The position numbers were made by a program, and so were the translations under genes. A stretch of 64,000 nt of DNA from Cephalopachus bancanus (taxonomy: Eukaryota; Chordata; Mammalia; Primates; Tarsiidae): the NCBI GenBank assembly GCA_027257055.1, contig JAPVLO010000275.1, positions 1,364,001-1,428,000 on the forward strand, given 5' to 3'. Positions 27,865 through 38,787 of the stretch are shown one piece after another. The notes beneath the pieces were generated by a model. That model did no database searches. It worked only from the letters and a program-made list of their open reading frames with translations, and was not told where the DNA came from. Within the stretch, counting starts at the first letter, position 1, and the number at the start of each line of letters is the position of its first letter.

Positions 27865-28035
27865 TGTTAGACAGAACTGAGTTAAGATCCCAGCTCTGGT
27901 ACCTGCCAGTTGTGGACTTGGAACACAGGTCTGGAAGGTTCCCATCTATCTTCCATTTTTCATCTGTCAGAGTGAGGAGGACTAAATGACACCTTGCAGG
28001 TGAGGCCCCTGCAATATGCCAGGCACAGGGGAGGG
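27865..28035 (+). repeat. MIR SINE
   Basis: Degenerate MIR in direct orientation: GATCCCAGCTCTGGTACC, GTTGTGGACTTGG, CCATTTTTCATCTGTCAGAG, GGACTAAATGACA, then ATATGCCAGGCAC. This matches the MIR order GGCTCTGCCACT, GTGACCTTGGG, CTCATCTGTAAAATG, GCCTGGCAC. Confidence 0.75.
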
Positions 28036-28454
28036 CCCCTCATCTGGAGAGGAGTTGGCACCTGAGAGCATTCAAGTTCCTGTGCTGAGAATCTTAAACA
28101 CATCCCTCTGCCAGGAATGCGCTGTATGATTTCACTTTCAATTCCTATAACACCTGAAAAATAGAAGCATCTCTGACAAAAGGGCATCCTTCCTTCCCAA
28201 CTCTAAAAGGACCTATAAATTGAAAATGCCACATCACCACATCAGGCCAGACCAAACAAGCAAACAGAATCAGTAAAATGTTCTTTAAAATATGAACCTG
28301 AGGACCAATTGAAAAACCTCACACCCAGCCTTATTCATGGAAGGCTTTGGGTCTGGTCTTCTCTTCCACAACATTCATCAGCTCTTCAATACAACTGCCA
28401 CCCATCAAATGCCCCATCAGAGTTTTCAGCCCTGGATTGCAAAAAATCTCCTGG
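28036..28454. other. Single-copy-looking DNA
   Basis: Nothing recognised between the MIR and the minisatellite. The open frames that end in this area borrow their length from the neighbouring tandem repeat. Confidence 0.45.
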
Positions 28455-28718
28455 GCAACTCCCAAAACATGCTGATACATGTGTTGGTGGGACAGTGGTG
28501 AGCACATGCTAATATGATAACATCTGTGTTGGTGAGCACAGCTGGCTCCCAGAACCCCATGGTGACATCTGTATAGGTGGGACAGTGGTGAGCACAGCTG
28601 CTCCCAGAACATGCTGGTATCTGTGTTGGTGGGAGAGTGGTAAGCACAGCTGGTTCTAAAACATGCTGATGTCTGTGGTGATGGGAGAGGGGTGAGGACA
28701 GCTGACTCCCAGAACATA
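28455..28718. repeat. Minisatellite, about five 52-55 bp units
   Basis: A unit of the form AACATGCTGRTRTCTGTG..TTGGTGGGACAGTGG..TGAGCACAGCTG..CTCCCAG recurs with starts at 28466, 28553, 28608, 28660 and 28713. The spacing is 55, 52 and 53 bp in the last intervals; the first interval (87 bp) holds a shortened extra unit. Copies differ by point changes and short indels. The antisense frames across it repeat SPTNTD-like peptides for this reason only. Confidence 0.93.
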
Positions 28719-29769
<1,051 letters not shown>

Positions 29770-30065
29770 TTCACAGCTTTACAGAGGTATAGCAGGTACC
29801 ACACAGCTCACCTACTGTCAGTAGGGAGGATTTTTAGTGAGTGCATCAGCTGCTCAGACATTGCCACAATGCCCTTCTAGAATTCTCCTCACCCGAGTCT
29901 GCCTGCAGCCAGTCCCCACTTATGTCTCCAGATCCAGGCAATCATTTGTCTGGTTTCTATAATTAGGCCTTTTCTAGAAACGTCGTATAAATTGAATTGT
30001 ACAACATGAAGTCTTCCATGTCTGGCTTCTTTCACCCGGCATAATGTTTTTGAGTGAACTGGACA
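29770..30065 (-). mobile_element. Old L1 3' fragment, antisense
   Basis: Antisense L1 text: TTTACAGAGGTATAGCAGGT, ATCCAGGCAATCATTTGTCT, CTAGAAACGTCGTATAAATT, GTACAACATGAAGTCTTCCA and TGTCTGGCTTCTTTCACCCG, matching the widely seen run that ends in GTCTGGCTTCTTTCACTTAG. No coding left. Confidence 0.75.
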
Positions 30066-30654
30066 TTTTAAAATGTACAGGGGCATTTGGCATTTAAAGG
30101 AATCCTGGAGGAATCCATCAGGAAGCAAATGAATCATTCCCCAGGGTAATTTATCATCATCTCCCATTTCTTCATTGTATAAGGATGATGGTTGCATCTT
30201 GGTTCCTCTTGGGCCCAGCTTGCTCCTAGGTCTGAATCCCGGTCCATGTGATAGGTTTGGCTTGGCTGGGCCAAAGCTGCCTGGGCCATGCCTCTCACTC
30301 CATTATCATCCATTTATACCACAAACTCATCCAGTGCCAGAAGTCTCGTGTCTTAAAAGGTGGGCCTAGGAGGGGTCTGAAAATCCATCTGCGTTTCAGC
30401 AGATCACCCGTATTACGTGTTTACAGCAAGGGTTTCTAAGGTAGACAGATGCCACATGACTATAAAAATTCAAAGAGTTCTTCACAGTAGTTTGATCTAT
30501 GAATGTTTCCAGTTCCCAAAGAATGCAAGCCTCACTAGGGCAGGCACTGCCTCTAATTCTCTGCTGTAGGACCCATGCTCCCTCAGGTCAGGGAAGTCCA
30601 GAAACAGAGCTTATAAATGGCAAATGTTGAAGTTGCAAGATCCTCAGGGTCATT
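30066..30654. other. Single-copy-looking DNA
   Basis: No gene or repeat recognised. Confidence 0.4.
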
Positions 30655-31005
30655 GTATTAGTTGGCTGGGGTTGCCATAGCTAAAGAGCCCCAGGCAGGA
30701 GGGCTTAAACAACAGGAATTTATTCTATTACAGTTCTGGAGGCTGGGAGTCCAAGATCGAGGTGTTAGTAAGGTTGGCCTCTCCTGAGGCTTCTCTCCTT
30801 GGCGTGTATGTGGCTGTCTTCTCCTGTGTATTTACATGGTTGTCCTTCTGTGCATGTCTGTGTCAAATTAGACTAAGTCACCTTGATGACCACATTTTAA
30901 CTCTTCAAAGACCCCATCTCCAAATACAGTCACATTCTGAGACACTGGGGGTTGAGATGGCAACATACAAATGGGGGGGGCGGTACAGCTCAGTTCATAA
31001 TAGGG
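30655..31005 (-). mobile_element. MaLR/ERVL-type LTR, antisense
   Basis: Reverse orientation: GTATTAGTTGGCTGGGGTTG, CCATAGCTAAAG, TAAACAACAGGAATTTATTC, CAGTTCTGGAGGCTGGGAGT, CCAAGATCGAGGTGTTAG, AGACCCCATCTCCAAATACA, GTCACATTCTGAGACACTGG. This is the reverse of the LTR type seen at 24.2 kb. A run of seven G near 30973 follows. Confidence 0.82.
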
Positions 31006-31964
31006 ACTGATGATACAATTCTCTCTGTTTTTGTATATGTTTGAAAAGTTATATAGTGTAAAGTTAAACTTAAAACAAAAGTATTTGCTTAATGAATAGT
31101 TATTGACTAACCAAAGCAGTACTACAATACAAACTTTTCCCCAAGTAGGGAAAGTTGGAAATTTTCTGATATTAAAAAGTCATTTCTATAGTCAAAAAAA
31201 AAAGTTGAGAATAATTACCAAAAAACAGTGGCCCTCCTGCTCTGGAAGTATAATGAGGTCCATAGAGTCTGAGGTTATCTCCCAAATCCAAGGGGCTCTG
31301 GACTTGATACGCACTGGAAAACACAGAGGCCATTAAAGCTAGCGGAATTGCAGGGTTCAGGAGTTCTTATCAGCTTCCTTCCCCACCAGGGGACAGAAGG
31401 CTGCAGGCAAGCCCTAGCTAAGCCCCAGCCAGAGCCATGTGCTGCCACAAAATGAAACCATCAACAGCTGATAATTAACTCTTCAGCAAGAGACTTAACC
31501 TACACAAAAACGCAGTCCAGTCACTGAGTCTGGGGCATTAAGAAGCACAGAGATTTATCCTCAAATGCTACATGTCCATCTTCACCTGTCTTTGCACTTA
31601 AAACACTTTCTATGTTTCTCCCGGATCTGTCAGGATAGTCCAGGCTGTGCTTCAGTAGGAGACAACTCCTACACCACAGGGCCTCAGTCCAGAAAGAGTT
31701 CCTATCTTTCTCACTCAATGTCCACTGCGAGTCTAGGACAAATGACAGCCACTTAGACATTATGGTGCCTCCTCTTCAGCATGTGCTTCTAGGATCAATG
31801 TGACCAAGGAAAGGACAGCTTGGAAAGTCTCTTTAAGCTTCTACCTGCAAGTTACTTCTGCTCACATTTCATTGGCTAAAGCAAGTCACATGGTCATATC
31901 TGACTTTAAGGAAGTAAGAAGCACCATCCTCTCACACGCCCAAGAGGAGAAGCATCAAAAATAC
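31006..31964. other. Single-copy-looking DNA
   Basis: No gene or repeat recognised. The first 200 bp are AT-rich, with an A run near 31195-31203. Confidence 0.4.
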
Positions 31965-32285
31965 CAGTAAGTAGCCAATGTGGTGGCTCTCACCTATAAT
32001 CCCAACACTTTGGGAAGCCAAAGTGGGAAGATCAATTGAGGCCAGGAGTTTGTGACAGCCTAGACAAAGTCCCATCTCTACAAAAAAATTAACAAATTAG
32101 CCATGTGTAGTGGCACACACCTGTAGTCCCAGCTACTCAGGAGGCTGAGGCAGGAGGATCACTTGAACCTAAGATGTCAAGACTGCAGTGAGCCATAATT
32201 GTGCCATTGCAATCCAGCCTGGGCAACAGAGTGAAACCCTGTCTCAAAAAAAAAAAAAACAAAAGAAAGAAAGAAAAAGACAAAG
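31965..32285 (+). mobile_element. AluJ-type SINE
   Basis: Dimer in direct orientation: GTGGCTCTCACCTATAATCC, ACTTTGGGAAGCC, AGGCCAGGAGTTTGTGACAG, CCTGTAGTCCCAGCTACTCA, GGAGGCTGAGGCAGGAGGAT, CAATCCAGCCTGGGCAAC, GTCTC and a mixed A-rich tail with GAAA repeats. It is an old copy with the ancestral right arm and lacks the lineage hairpin. Confidence 0.93.
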
Positions 32286-32629
32286 AAACCAGTGAGCAAC
32301 CCAAACACCATCCACTTCTGCAAAGACACCACAGCAAGGAAATGTCCTTCAAATGGTCCCCCACCTGTCTCAGGCCCAGTAGCAGTGACACAGTCATAGG
32401 GCAAACGTGGTAGGTTTGGTGCAGCACAGGTTATACATCAAACTGGACAGAGCTCCCTTCTAGCATCTTGGGTCTACCATGTTCCCAAAAAAGCCACCAG
32501 AGCAGCCTGTAGGAGGCCTCCTCTGCAGGTGCAAGGGGCAGCGCACCCACCCCCCGCCCAGGCCTGATCTGCAGTGACCCACACTACCCTCTATGTTCCC
32601 ACCAAGGAGCTCCTGCTTACCAGACCACA

Positions 32630-33432
32630 ATGCTCCCACATACAGAAGGTGCACCACACCACTGAGCATCAGGGAAATGCCAATCAAAACCAAAATGGGA
32701 TGCCACCTAGGATGGCCACTATCAAGAAACCAGAAAATTACAAGTTTTGGAGGATGTGGAGAAACCGAGACTCTGTGGATAAGAATGTAAAACGGTACAG
32801 CCCTTATAAAGAATGGTATAGCACAACCTCAAAAAATTAAAGATAGAGCTAGCATATGATCTAGGAGCAATTTCACTTCAAGGTATGTACCCAAAGGCAG
32901 TGAAAGCAGGGACTTGAAGAGAGATTTGCACATCCAGGTCCACAGCAGCATTATTCACAGTGGTCAAGAAGCGGAAACAATCTAAGTGTCCATCACCAGA
33001 TACATGGATCAGCATCATGTGGTATATTAATCCAATGGAACATTATTCAGTCTTTAAAAAGAGGGAAGTTCTGACACATGCATGAACCTTGAAGATGTGT
33101 TAAGTGAAATCAACTAGCCACAAAAAGATAAATGTGATGTGATTCCATTTATATGAGGTTAGTAAAGCAGTCAAGTTCACAGACACAGAAAATAGAATGG
33201 TGGTTGTCAGGGGCTGGGGGGAGGGAGAGGGGGAATGGGGAGTTACTGTTCTGTGGGTACAGAGTTTCCATTTTGCAAGATGGAGAGAGTTCTACTGAGG
33301 GATGGTGGTGATGGCTGGCCTACCATGCCAATGTACTTAATGCCACTGACCTGCATACTTAAAGATGGTTACAGTGATGAATTCTGTGTTATGTGCATTT
33401 TACATAATTGTTAAAAATTAAAATTTTAAAAA
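32630..33432 (+). mobile_element. L1MB-like 3' end
   Basis: Direct L1 3' end: AATGCCAATCAAAACCAAAA, GGATGTGGAGAAACC, CCACAGCAGCATTATTCACA, TCCAATGGAACATTATTCAG, GGTGGTTGTCAGGGGCTGGG, GGGAGTTACTGTTCTGTGGG, AATGTACTTAATGCCACTGA and a 3' end in TTAAAAATTAAAATTTTAAA. The 3'UTR has a strong G-run cluster at 33210-33240. Eutherian-age L1; no intact frame. Confidence 0.9.
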
Positions 33433-33463
33433 AGTTTTAATTACAGAAAAAGTTTATAGTGGC

Positions 33464-33498
33464 TCCCATGATCCACATGTGGATCCCATGATCCACAT
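33464..33498. repeat. 15-bp direct repeat enclosing a 16-bp palindrome
   Basis: TCCCATGATCCACAT occurs at 33464-33478 and 33484-33498. Across the join lies GATCCACATGTGGATC (33470-33485), a perfect palindrome. It stands just downstream of the L1 tail. Confidence 0.95.
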
Positions 33499-33539
33499 TA
33501 TCGAATGCCCACATGTCTATAATTTAAAGTCTCCCAAAT

Positions 33540-33880
33540 CTGGTCACTGCCTGCCTCCATTCAGACACCAGCTGTCCTCTGACTGCACCTGGGCTCCTCC
33601 AGCCTCCACACCTTTCTTCATGCAGTTCCTCCTGTCTGGGACACCTCTCCGCCTGTGCTCCCTCCTTGCATCTGAATTCAGCCTGCCTCTGGGGTCCCAG
33701 CATTCTCACTTTCTAAACACCATGGTGCGTGGCTGTGTTTTCCCCACCCCTGCCTCCCCACTAGACAGCAAATCCTGGGGGTAGGGAGGCTCTGCCCTGC
33801 CTTCCGATACCACAGTATCCAGCATGGTACCCCGCACATGGTCACCACACCACACTGATGCTCTGTTGCTGACGATGACC
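33540..33880 (+). repeat. L2 LINE 3' end
   Basis: Degenerate L2 3' text in direct orientation: CAGCCTCCACACCTTTCTTC, GCAGTTCCTCCTGTCTGGGA, CACCCCTGCCTCCCCACTAG, ACAGCAAATCCTGGGGG, CAGTATCCAGCATGGTACC, the expected order of the L2 tail (CCCCACTAGAATGTAAGC, GTATCCCCAGCRCCTRG). Old; no coding. Confidence 0.72.
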
Positions 33881-35155
33881 AACTTGGTGATAAAAACCAG
33901 CAACCGTAGACCCGTGGCTGCAGGTCAAAGCTGCACACAAACCTCTGGCCTTGTTAGCACATGGATTCAGAGTCAGCAGAACCAGGGAGGCCTAAATTAG
34001 CCATGTGTAAAACTCTGCATTTCACACAGCTCCTCCACCAATGCTGAGCCACAGGACCATGACCATCTTTGGAGTAGCAAGTGCCAAGAGACAGAACCAA
34101 CACCTATGCCCCGGCACAGGATTCTGTCCCAATCAGGCCCAGTGGAATGGAAGTATGCCCCGTCCCCAACAGCACAGCCTGGCCCTGGGTAGGGAACAAG
34201 GGCCCAGCTCACCTCCCTAGGCACCTGGGTAGTGCTTTGGGGAACACCCTTTCTAATTCTAATCATTCATAAGCTCCTACAGATGGAACTGGTGTTTGTA
34301 TTTAACTTCATTGTTATCTACAGTTAAATCAATGACTATAAACGGGCTTCTTAGACCCTCTTAATTACCCAGAAGAAATCCCACAAAAGATGCATTTCCC
34401 TGAATAGAGCAGGTAGGCAGCTACAATAAAATTTCTTTAACAGAGCCGATGTTCCTCCTGGGGTAATTTAAATAAGCCACAATGATGCTATCATTAAAAT
34501 TAATTACACCAGCCTAGAACAGCCGCAGGATGGGAATCAGAGGACAGATTCCAGTCCTGGCTGTGGGGCGAATGCACTGATGTGACCTTAGCTAGACCCT
34601 TAGCTCCCTGCAGTCTGGGTTTCTCATCTACAGCATAATGAGCATGGTTGAGAAAGCCAGGCACTACAGACGGCTAGGGACCCACAGGCAGACTGCGATG
34701 AGCATTCATGGGGTAGCACCAGAATTTCAAAAACAAAATAAAAGATGATACAGAATGTGTCACCTCTAACAAGTATAGAAAATTGTTTTCTGAAACTTCT
34801 CTTTGAGATCTATAATGTATTGAAGTCCTAGGTAATAAAGGGAAATGTATTTTTACAATGGTTGAAAACCAAAATGTCTGAAAAAGCCCTACAATTCCAC
34901 AATGCAACTCACAGACAAGCACAGTGTTAGAAATCACGGGTGGCAGGACTGGGTGTGAAGGCAGGACAGCTGTGCCTCTGGCCTGGCTCTCAGTGGAGGA
35001 AACCAAGCCCACCAGTCAGTGTCCACATGCACACCACCCTGGTGGCCAGAGCGAGAGCCCCTCCTTGGTGGGAATCCACAGAGTCCACGCAGGCAAGCCT
35101 TAGAATGGGTCCAGGGTTCCGAGGATGTTGGGACAGATAGGGCAAGAAGGCACCT
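33881..35155. other. Single-copy-looking DNA with a candidate enhancer
   Basis: No gene or repeat recognised. The block 34290-34520 is listed separately as a candidate conserved element. Confidence 0.45.
34290..34520. promoter_or_regulatory. Candidate conserved enhancer-like element
   Basis: A block rich in homeodomain and developmental-factor cores: CTTAATTACCCAG near 34358, AATTTAAATAAGCC near 34466, CATTAAAATTAATTACACC near 34491, plus GATGCATTTCC and CAGGTAGG. It is AT-rich but not simple sequence and has no transposon signature. Such texture is typical of deeply conserved enhancers; conservation itself is not visible here. Confidence 0.35.
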
Positions 35156-35308
35156 GACTATACTCCAGGAGTACATGGCCAGGAGTCCAAGACCCAGACT
35201 ACACTCCAGAGGTACACAGCCCATACGGTACTCTAGGAGTACATGGCCTGGACTATATTCCAGGAGTACATGGCTCTGACTATACTCCAGGAGTAAATGG
35301 CTGGACTA
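35156..35308. repeat. Minisatellite, about five 27-34 bp units
   Basis: Units like GACTATACTCCAGGAGTACA followed by TGGCC/TGGCT recur from 35156; variants include GACTACACTCCAGAGGTACA, a TACTCTAGGAGTACATGG copy and GACTATATTCCAGGAGTACA. The last copy is GACTATACTCCAGGAGTAAA. The plus-strand frame with repeated YSRSTWP/LYSRSTW peptides is a by-product. Confidence 0.93.
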
Positions 35309-35479
35309 GGGCTAGGGTGAGGCAGGTGAGGGGCTGGGGGTATAAAGTGTAAGGAGGCCCTGGCTTTCAAGTATATCCTAGGCATCAGTAGCAGCCTGCC
35401 CATTAGCATCGCCTCAGAGCGTGGGCCAGGCCCTAGGGCCTAGGGCTAACTGAGGCAGACCAAGACTCCTGAGCTTCCC
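35309..35479. other. Short unassigned spacer
   Basis: Nothing recognised between the minisatellite and the L2. Confidence 0.4.
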
Positions 35480-36960
35480 AGACTTCAGCTCTGGAAGGGC
35501 ACAGACAATAAAGAACAGGTTAGTTACAGAGTTAGTGGCTAGGTGCCCATGCATGGCAAGAGGTCACCAGTACAGGGATATGTGTCAGTACCAAAGTCTG
35601 CAGAAGCCTCAGGGAGAAAGGGACATTTGAACCAACATGAAGAGAGTTATAAAGTTAGCCAGGCAGGCTTTTGTAGCATGGAGTTTTAGGAAATATCATC
35701 AGAGAGTAAACAGACGGGGGGGGCTGGCATTTACTCTGAGTGAGATGGGGGTACTGGAGGGTTCTGGCTGAGGAGAAATCTCATTGAAGTTTGCGTACCA
35801 GAAACCAGCTGCTGAGCAGACACAGACTCAGGTGGGCAGGTACAGAGTCAGGGTAGAAACAGGACCCTGTCAGAGGCTGGTACAGCACTCCAGGGGGATG
35901 ACAGGCCCATACCACATGGCAGCAGTGCAGGTGGTGACCAGGGACAGTATTCTGGAATTGATTAGATGTGGGGTATGAGAGAGAGACAGGAGTCAAGGTT
36001 CACTCCAAATCTGTGGCTTAGGCATCTAGAAAGATGAAACTGTCATTTACAGAGATGTGGGATTAGGGTTGGGAGGGACAGTCAGGGACAGCCTGGCCCC
36101 TGTTGTGTTGGGAATCCATTTGGCCTCCGAGGGAAGTACTGTGTAGGCAACTGGATATACAAGTCTGGAGTTCAGGAGAGATGTTTGAGCTAAGATAGAA
36201 AGTGAGGATCCTTCAGGATCAGGATGGCAGTCAAAGCCGCCAAACTGGATGAGGTCGTCAGAGCTGTGAGTGTGGGTTGAGCAGGGTAAAGGTGCCCGGA
36301 TTGATCCCAGGGACACACCAACACACAGAGGTCAGTAAAGGGACCGAGCGAAGCCCAGTGAAGCAGGAAGAAAATCCCAGGCATCAGGCACATTGGAAAC
36401 CAAGGGAAGAAAGCATTTCCTGGGGTGACATTGGTACCAAACGCTGCTGGACCATCAGGTGAGAAGAGGACGGAGAACTGACCACTGGACCTGGAGACGT
36501 GAAGGTCGCAGTGACTCTAATATGTGATCTTGGTGTCAAGAGTGTCAGTAGAGGTGTCAGTAGGAGGGGTGAAAGTCCAACTGGAGTGGGCGTAAGCGGG
36601 AAGGGAGGGAGGAACTGGAAAGAGCCAGCGTAGACAACTCTTTCCAGAAGCTCCACAGCAAAACAAAGCACAAAATAGGACAGCAGCAGGAGGGCCAAGT
36701 GGGAGCAGGAGACTTCATTCTCTTTCCTAAGATGGGAGAGGAAAGCAGCTGTGTGAATGTGAAGGCAATGATCCAACAGCCAGCAGGAAGCGGGGCTGCA
36801 GGGCAGAGTGAAGTGGAGGGGTAGTATCTGGTGCCAAAATAAGGAGGGGGTGACTTTTGAGCCAGATACGTGTTATTTGCAGGCTCAGGAGGAGAGAGAA
36901 GGATGCTGCACAGACGCCAGCAGGGAGTGATGTGGGGGTGGGAGTCTGAACCAACCATAT
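35480..36960 (-). pseudogene. L2 LINE with decayed reverse transcriptase, antisense
   Basis: The minus strand carries broken L2 (CR1-like) ORF2. Peptide traces in the expected order are LLERVVYAGSFQFLP (about 36690-36640), the loop region with MLSSLGFQ (about 36405-36385), the GS.RAPLPCSTHTH..DDLIQFGGFDCH stretch (about 36310-36220) that precedes the YADD region, and SLSYPTSNQFQ (about 35985). Plus-strand hallmarks are GACAACTCTTTCCAGAAGC, GGCAACTGGATATACAAGTC, TGGAGTTCAGGAGAG and GAGTCAAGGTTCACTCCAAA. Frames switch repeatedly. The 203- and 130-codon antisense frames here owe their length to this remnant. Confidence 0.85.
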
Positions 36961-37184
36961 GGGGCCTCATTTCATTAAAACTTCTGGAGCCTGCAGAACC
37001 CAGATGGAGACTGGGATTCCAGGCTGAGGGAGACACTGGGACCTCCAGGCCCCAAGGGAGCAACAGGGCCACGAAGTGACCAAGAAGACCCATTTGTTTT
37101 TCCCTTCCCTGATAAATCTTGACATTTATGTAGTACGAAAAGCATAGACTCAGGCTTTGAAGATACAAATGTGAGCGTTTTAAA

Positions 37185-37312
37185 ACAAATTTTATACAGA
37201 TGGGGTCTCACTATGCCTAGGCTGGTCTCAAACTCCTAGCCTCAAGTGATCCTCCTGCCTCGGCCTCTCAAGTAGCTGAGACTACAGGTGCATACCACTA
37301 TGCCCGGCTGGA
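37185..37312 (-). mobile_element. Alu monomer (FLAM-like), antisense
   Basis: Single arm in reverse: TACAGATGGGGTCTCACTAT, GGCTGGTCTCAAACTCCTAG, CTCAAGTGATCCTCCTGCCT, CTGAGACTACAGGTGCATAC, CTATGCCCGGCT. It sits about 15 bp from another Alu piece in the same orientation but appears separate. Confidence 0.8.
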
Positions 37313-37321
37313 GAGTCCTTC

Positions 37322-37545
37322 CTTTTTTTTTTTTTTTTGAGTCGGAGTCTCACTCTGTCACCCAGACTGGAGTACAGTGGCACAATCAAGACTCGCCGCA
37401 GTCTTGACATCCTGGGCTCAGGTGATCCCTCCACTTCAGCCTCCCAAGTAGCTGAGACCACAGGTGCACACCACTACACCCAGCTAATTTTTATCTTTTT
37501 TTTTTGTAGAGATGAGGTCCTGTTCTGTTGCCTAGACTATGAGTC
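37322..37545 (-). mobile_element. Partial Alu dimer, antisense
   Basis: T-run, GAGTCGGAGTCTCACTCTGT, CACCCAGACTGGAGTACAGT, AGCCTCCCAAGTAGCTGAG, CCAGCTAATTTTTATC, a T-run, and GTAGAGATGAGGTCC, then it ends within the left arm. The start resembles the lineage Alu but the middle is diverged. An old copy or an early member. Confidence 0.85.
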
Positions 37546-38472
37546 CATTTTTATTAGCTGCTTGAAGATGACAAAAATCCTATCACTGCTGTAAGCTATT
37601 GGTTTCTCTATCAGCACAATGAAGATAGTGACTCCTAAGAAGATAAATACAGGAAAAAGTTCTCAGTTAATAAAAATTTAAGTTTCAGGAACACAGTAAA
37701 ATATGATTTCTATAGAGTTTGACGACATGCAAAACAATGAGATATATCATTTAGGCATCTATCCAGAGCAAAACTATAAAAACATGACTCCAAAAAATAA
37801 ACAGTAACTTTATTTTATTGGGTTTCACAGGGATTGGGGAGGCATATTTACAGAGGGATGAATTGTATTTGTACGTGTCCTACTTCTTAAACTAGGTTGT
37901 AGGTAACCAAATGTTCCTTTTGTTATTCTCTGTATTTTTTGTGTACCTGGAAAACATTCTTTTGGGCTTCCAAGTCTTGTTTGTTGATTTCCCTACCTAC
38001 ACGGTCAGCTGTCCAAGTTTTTCTTTCTACTGTGGAACATGTGATCAGGAGGCAGGGTCCCTGGCTTGGCTGTCAGACGGGCCATGCATTGGACTGTCAG
38101 ATTGGCCATGCATGTCAGACGGAGATAAGCATGTACACAGGCTGGTGACACACGTGTTTGCTAGCTCTGCCTACCAAGAGGCCTGGAGGCGATGATACCT
38201 CAGTAGCACAAGTGCTCTCCACACCCAGACCTTGGCTTCCAAACATCATTCTCCAATAAAAGGCAGCAGGGATCCTTGGAGAAATGGCTGATTCCAGGGC
38301 TGGGACAGGAAAAATTCCAGATGAGGCTGAGTATCTTGTGCCAGAAAGTAAAGCGGTACAGCTGTCTGTCGGTATCTATAAGGGATATGGAGTGGAGGGA
38401 AGTATATGACAAAGAAATGACAAGTGCATACCACAAGAGCTGGCAAACAAAAAGAGTCCTGGCCTCTGTCCA
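37546..38472. other. Single-copy-looking DNA
   Basis: No gene or repeat family recognised. A small direct duplication at 38070-38122 is listed separately. TTTTGTTATTCTCTGTATTT near 37919 may be L1-derived but is too short to call. Confidence 0.4.
38070..38122. repeat. Short direct repeats, 24-bp spacing
   Basis: CTGTCAGACGGGCCATGCAT (38070-38089) and CTGTCAGATTGGCCATGCAT (38094-38113) differ at two bases. A third partial copy TGTCAGACGG ends at 38122. Confidence 0.95.
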
Positions 38473-38787
38473 GATGGCCCCTCTTTTTTTTTGACTTGGA
38501 GTCTCACTTTGTCGCCCAGGCTGAAGTGCAGTGGTATGCTCATGGCCACCCCAGCGTCAACCTCCTGGGCTCTGAAGATCCTTCTGCCTCAGCCTTCCAA
38601 GTAGTCAGAACTACAGGTACGCACTACCATGACCAGCTAATTTGTTTTATTTATTATAGAGATGAGGTCTCGCAAAGTTGCCTGGGCTGGTCTGGAACCC
38701 ACAGGTTCAGGCAATCCACTCGCCTCGGCCTCCCAAAGTGCTGGGATTACAGGCTGAGCCACTGAACCCAGCCTGATGGCCCTTCTT
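38473..38787 (-). mobile_element. Lineage-specific Alu, antisense, older type, with TSD
   Basis: Body 38486-38774: T-run, GACTTGGAGTCTCACTTTGT, GTGGTATGCTCATGGCCAC (imperfect hairpin region), ATTTATTATAGAGATGAGG, CAGGTTCAGGCAATCCACTC and CAGGCTGAGCCACTGAACC. GATGGCCCCTCTT (38473-38485) and GATGGCCCTTCTT (38775-38787) form a 13-bp TSD with one mismatch. Confidence 0.94.

Noticed and set aside
35019..35279. Plus-strand frame with repeated YSRSTW peptides
   Set aside because: Explained by the 27-34 bp minisatellite.
36557..37168. 203-codon antisense frame as a host gene
   Set aside because: Its C-terminal half contains L2 reverse-transcriptase traces, so it is a transposon remnant.
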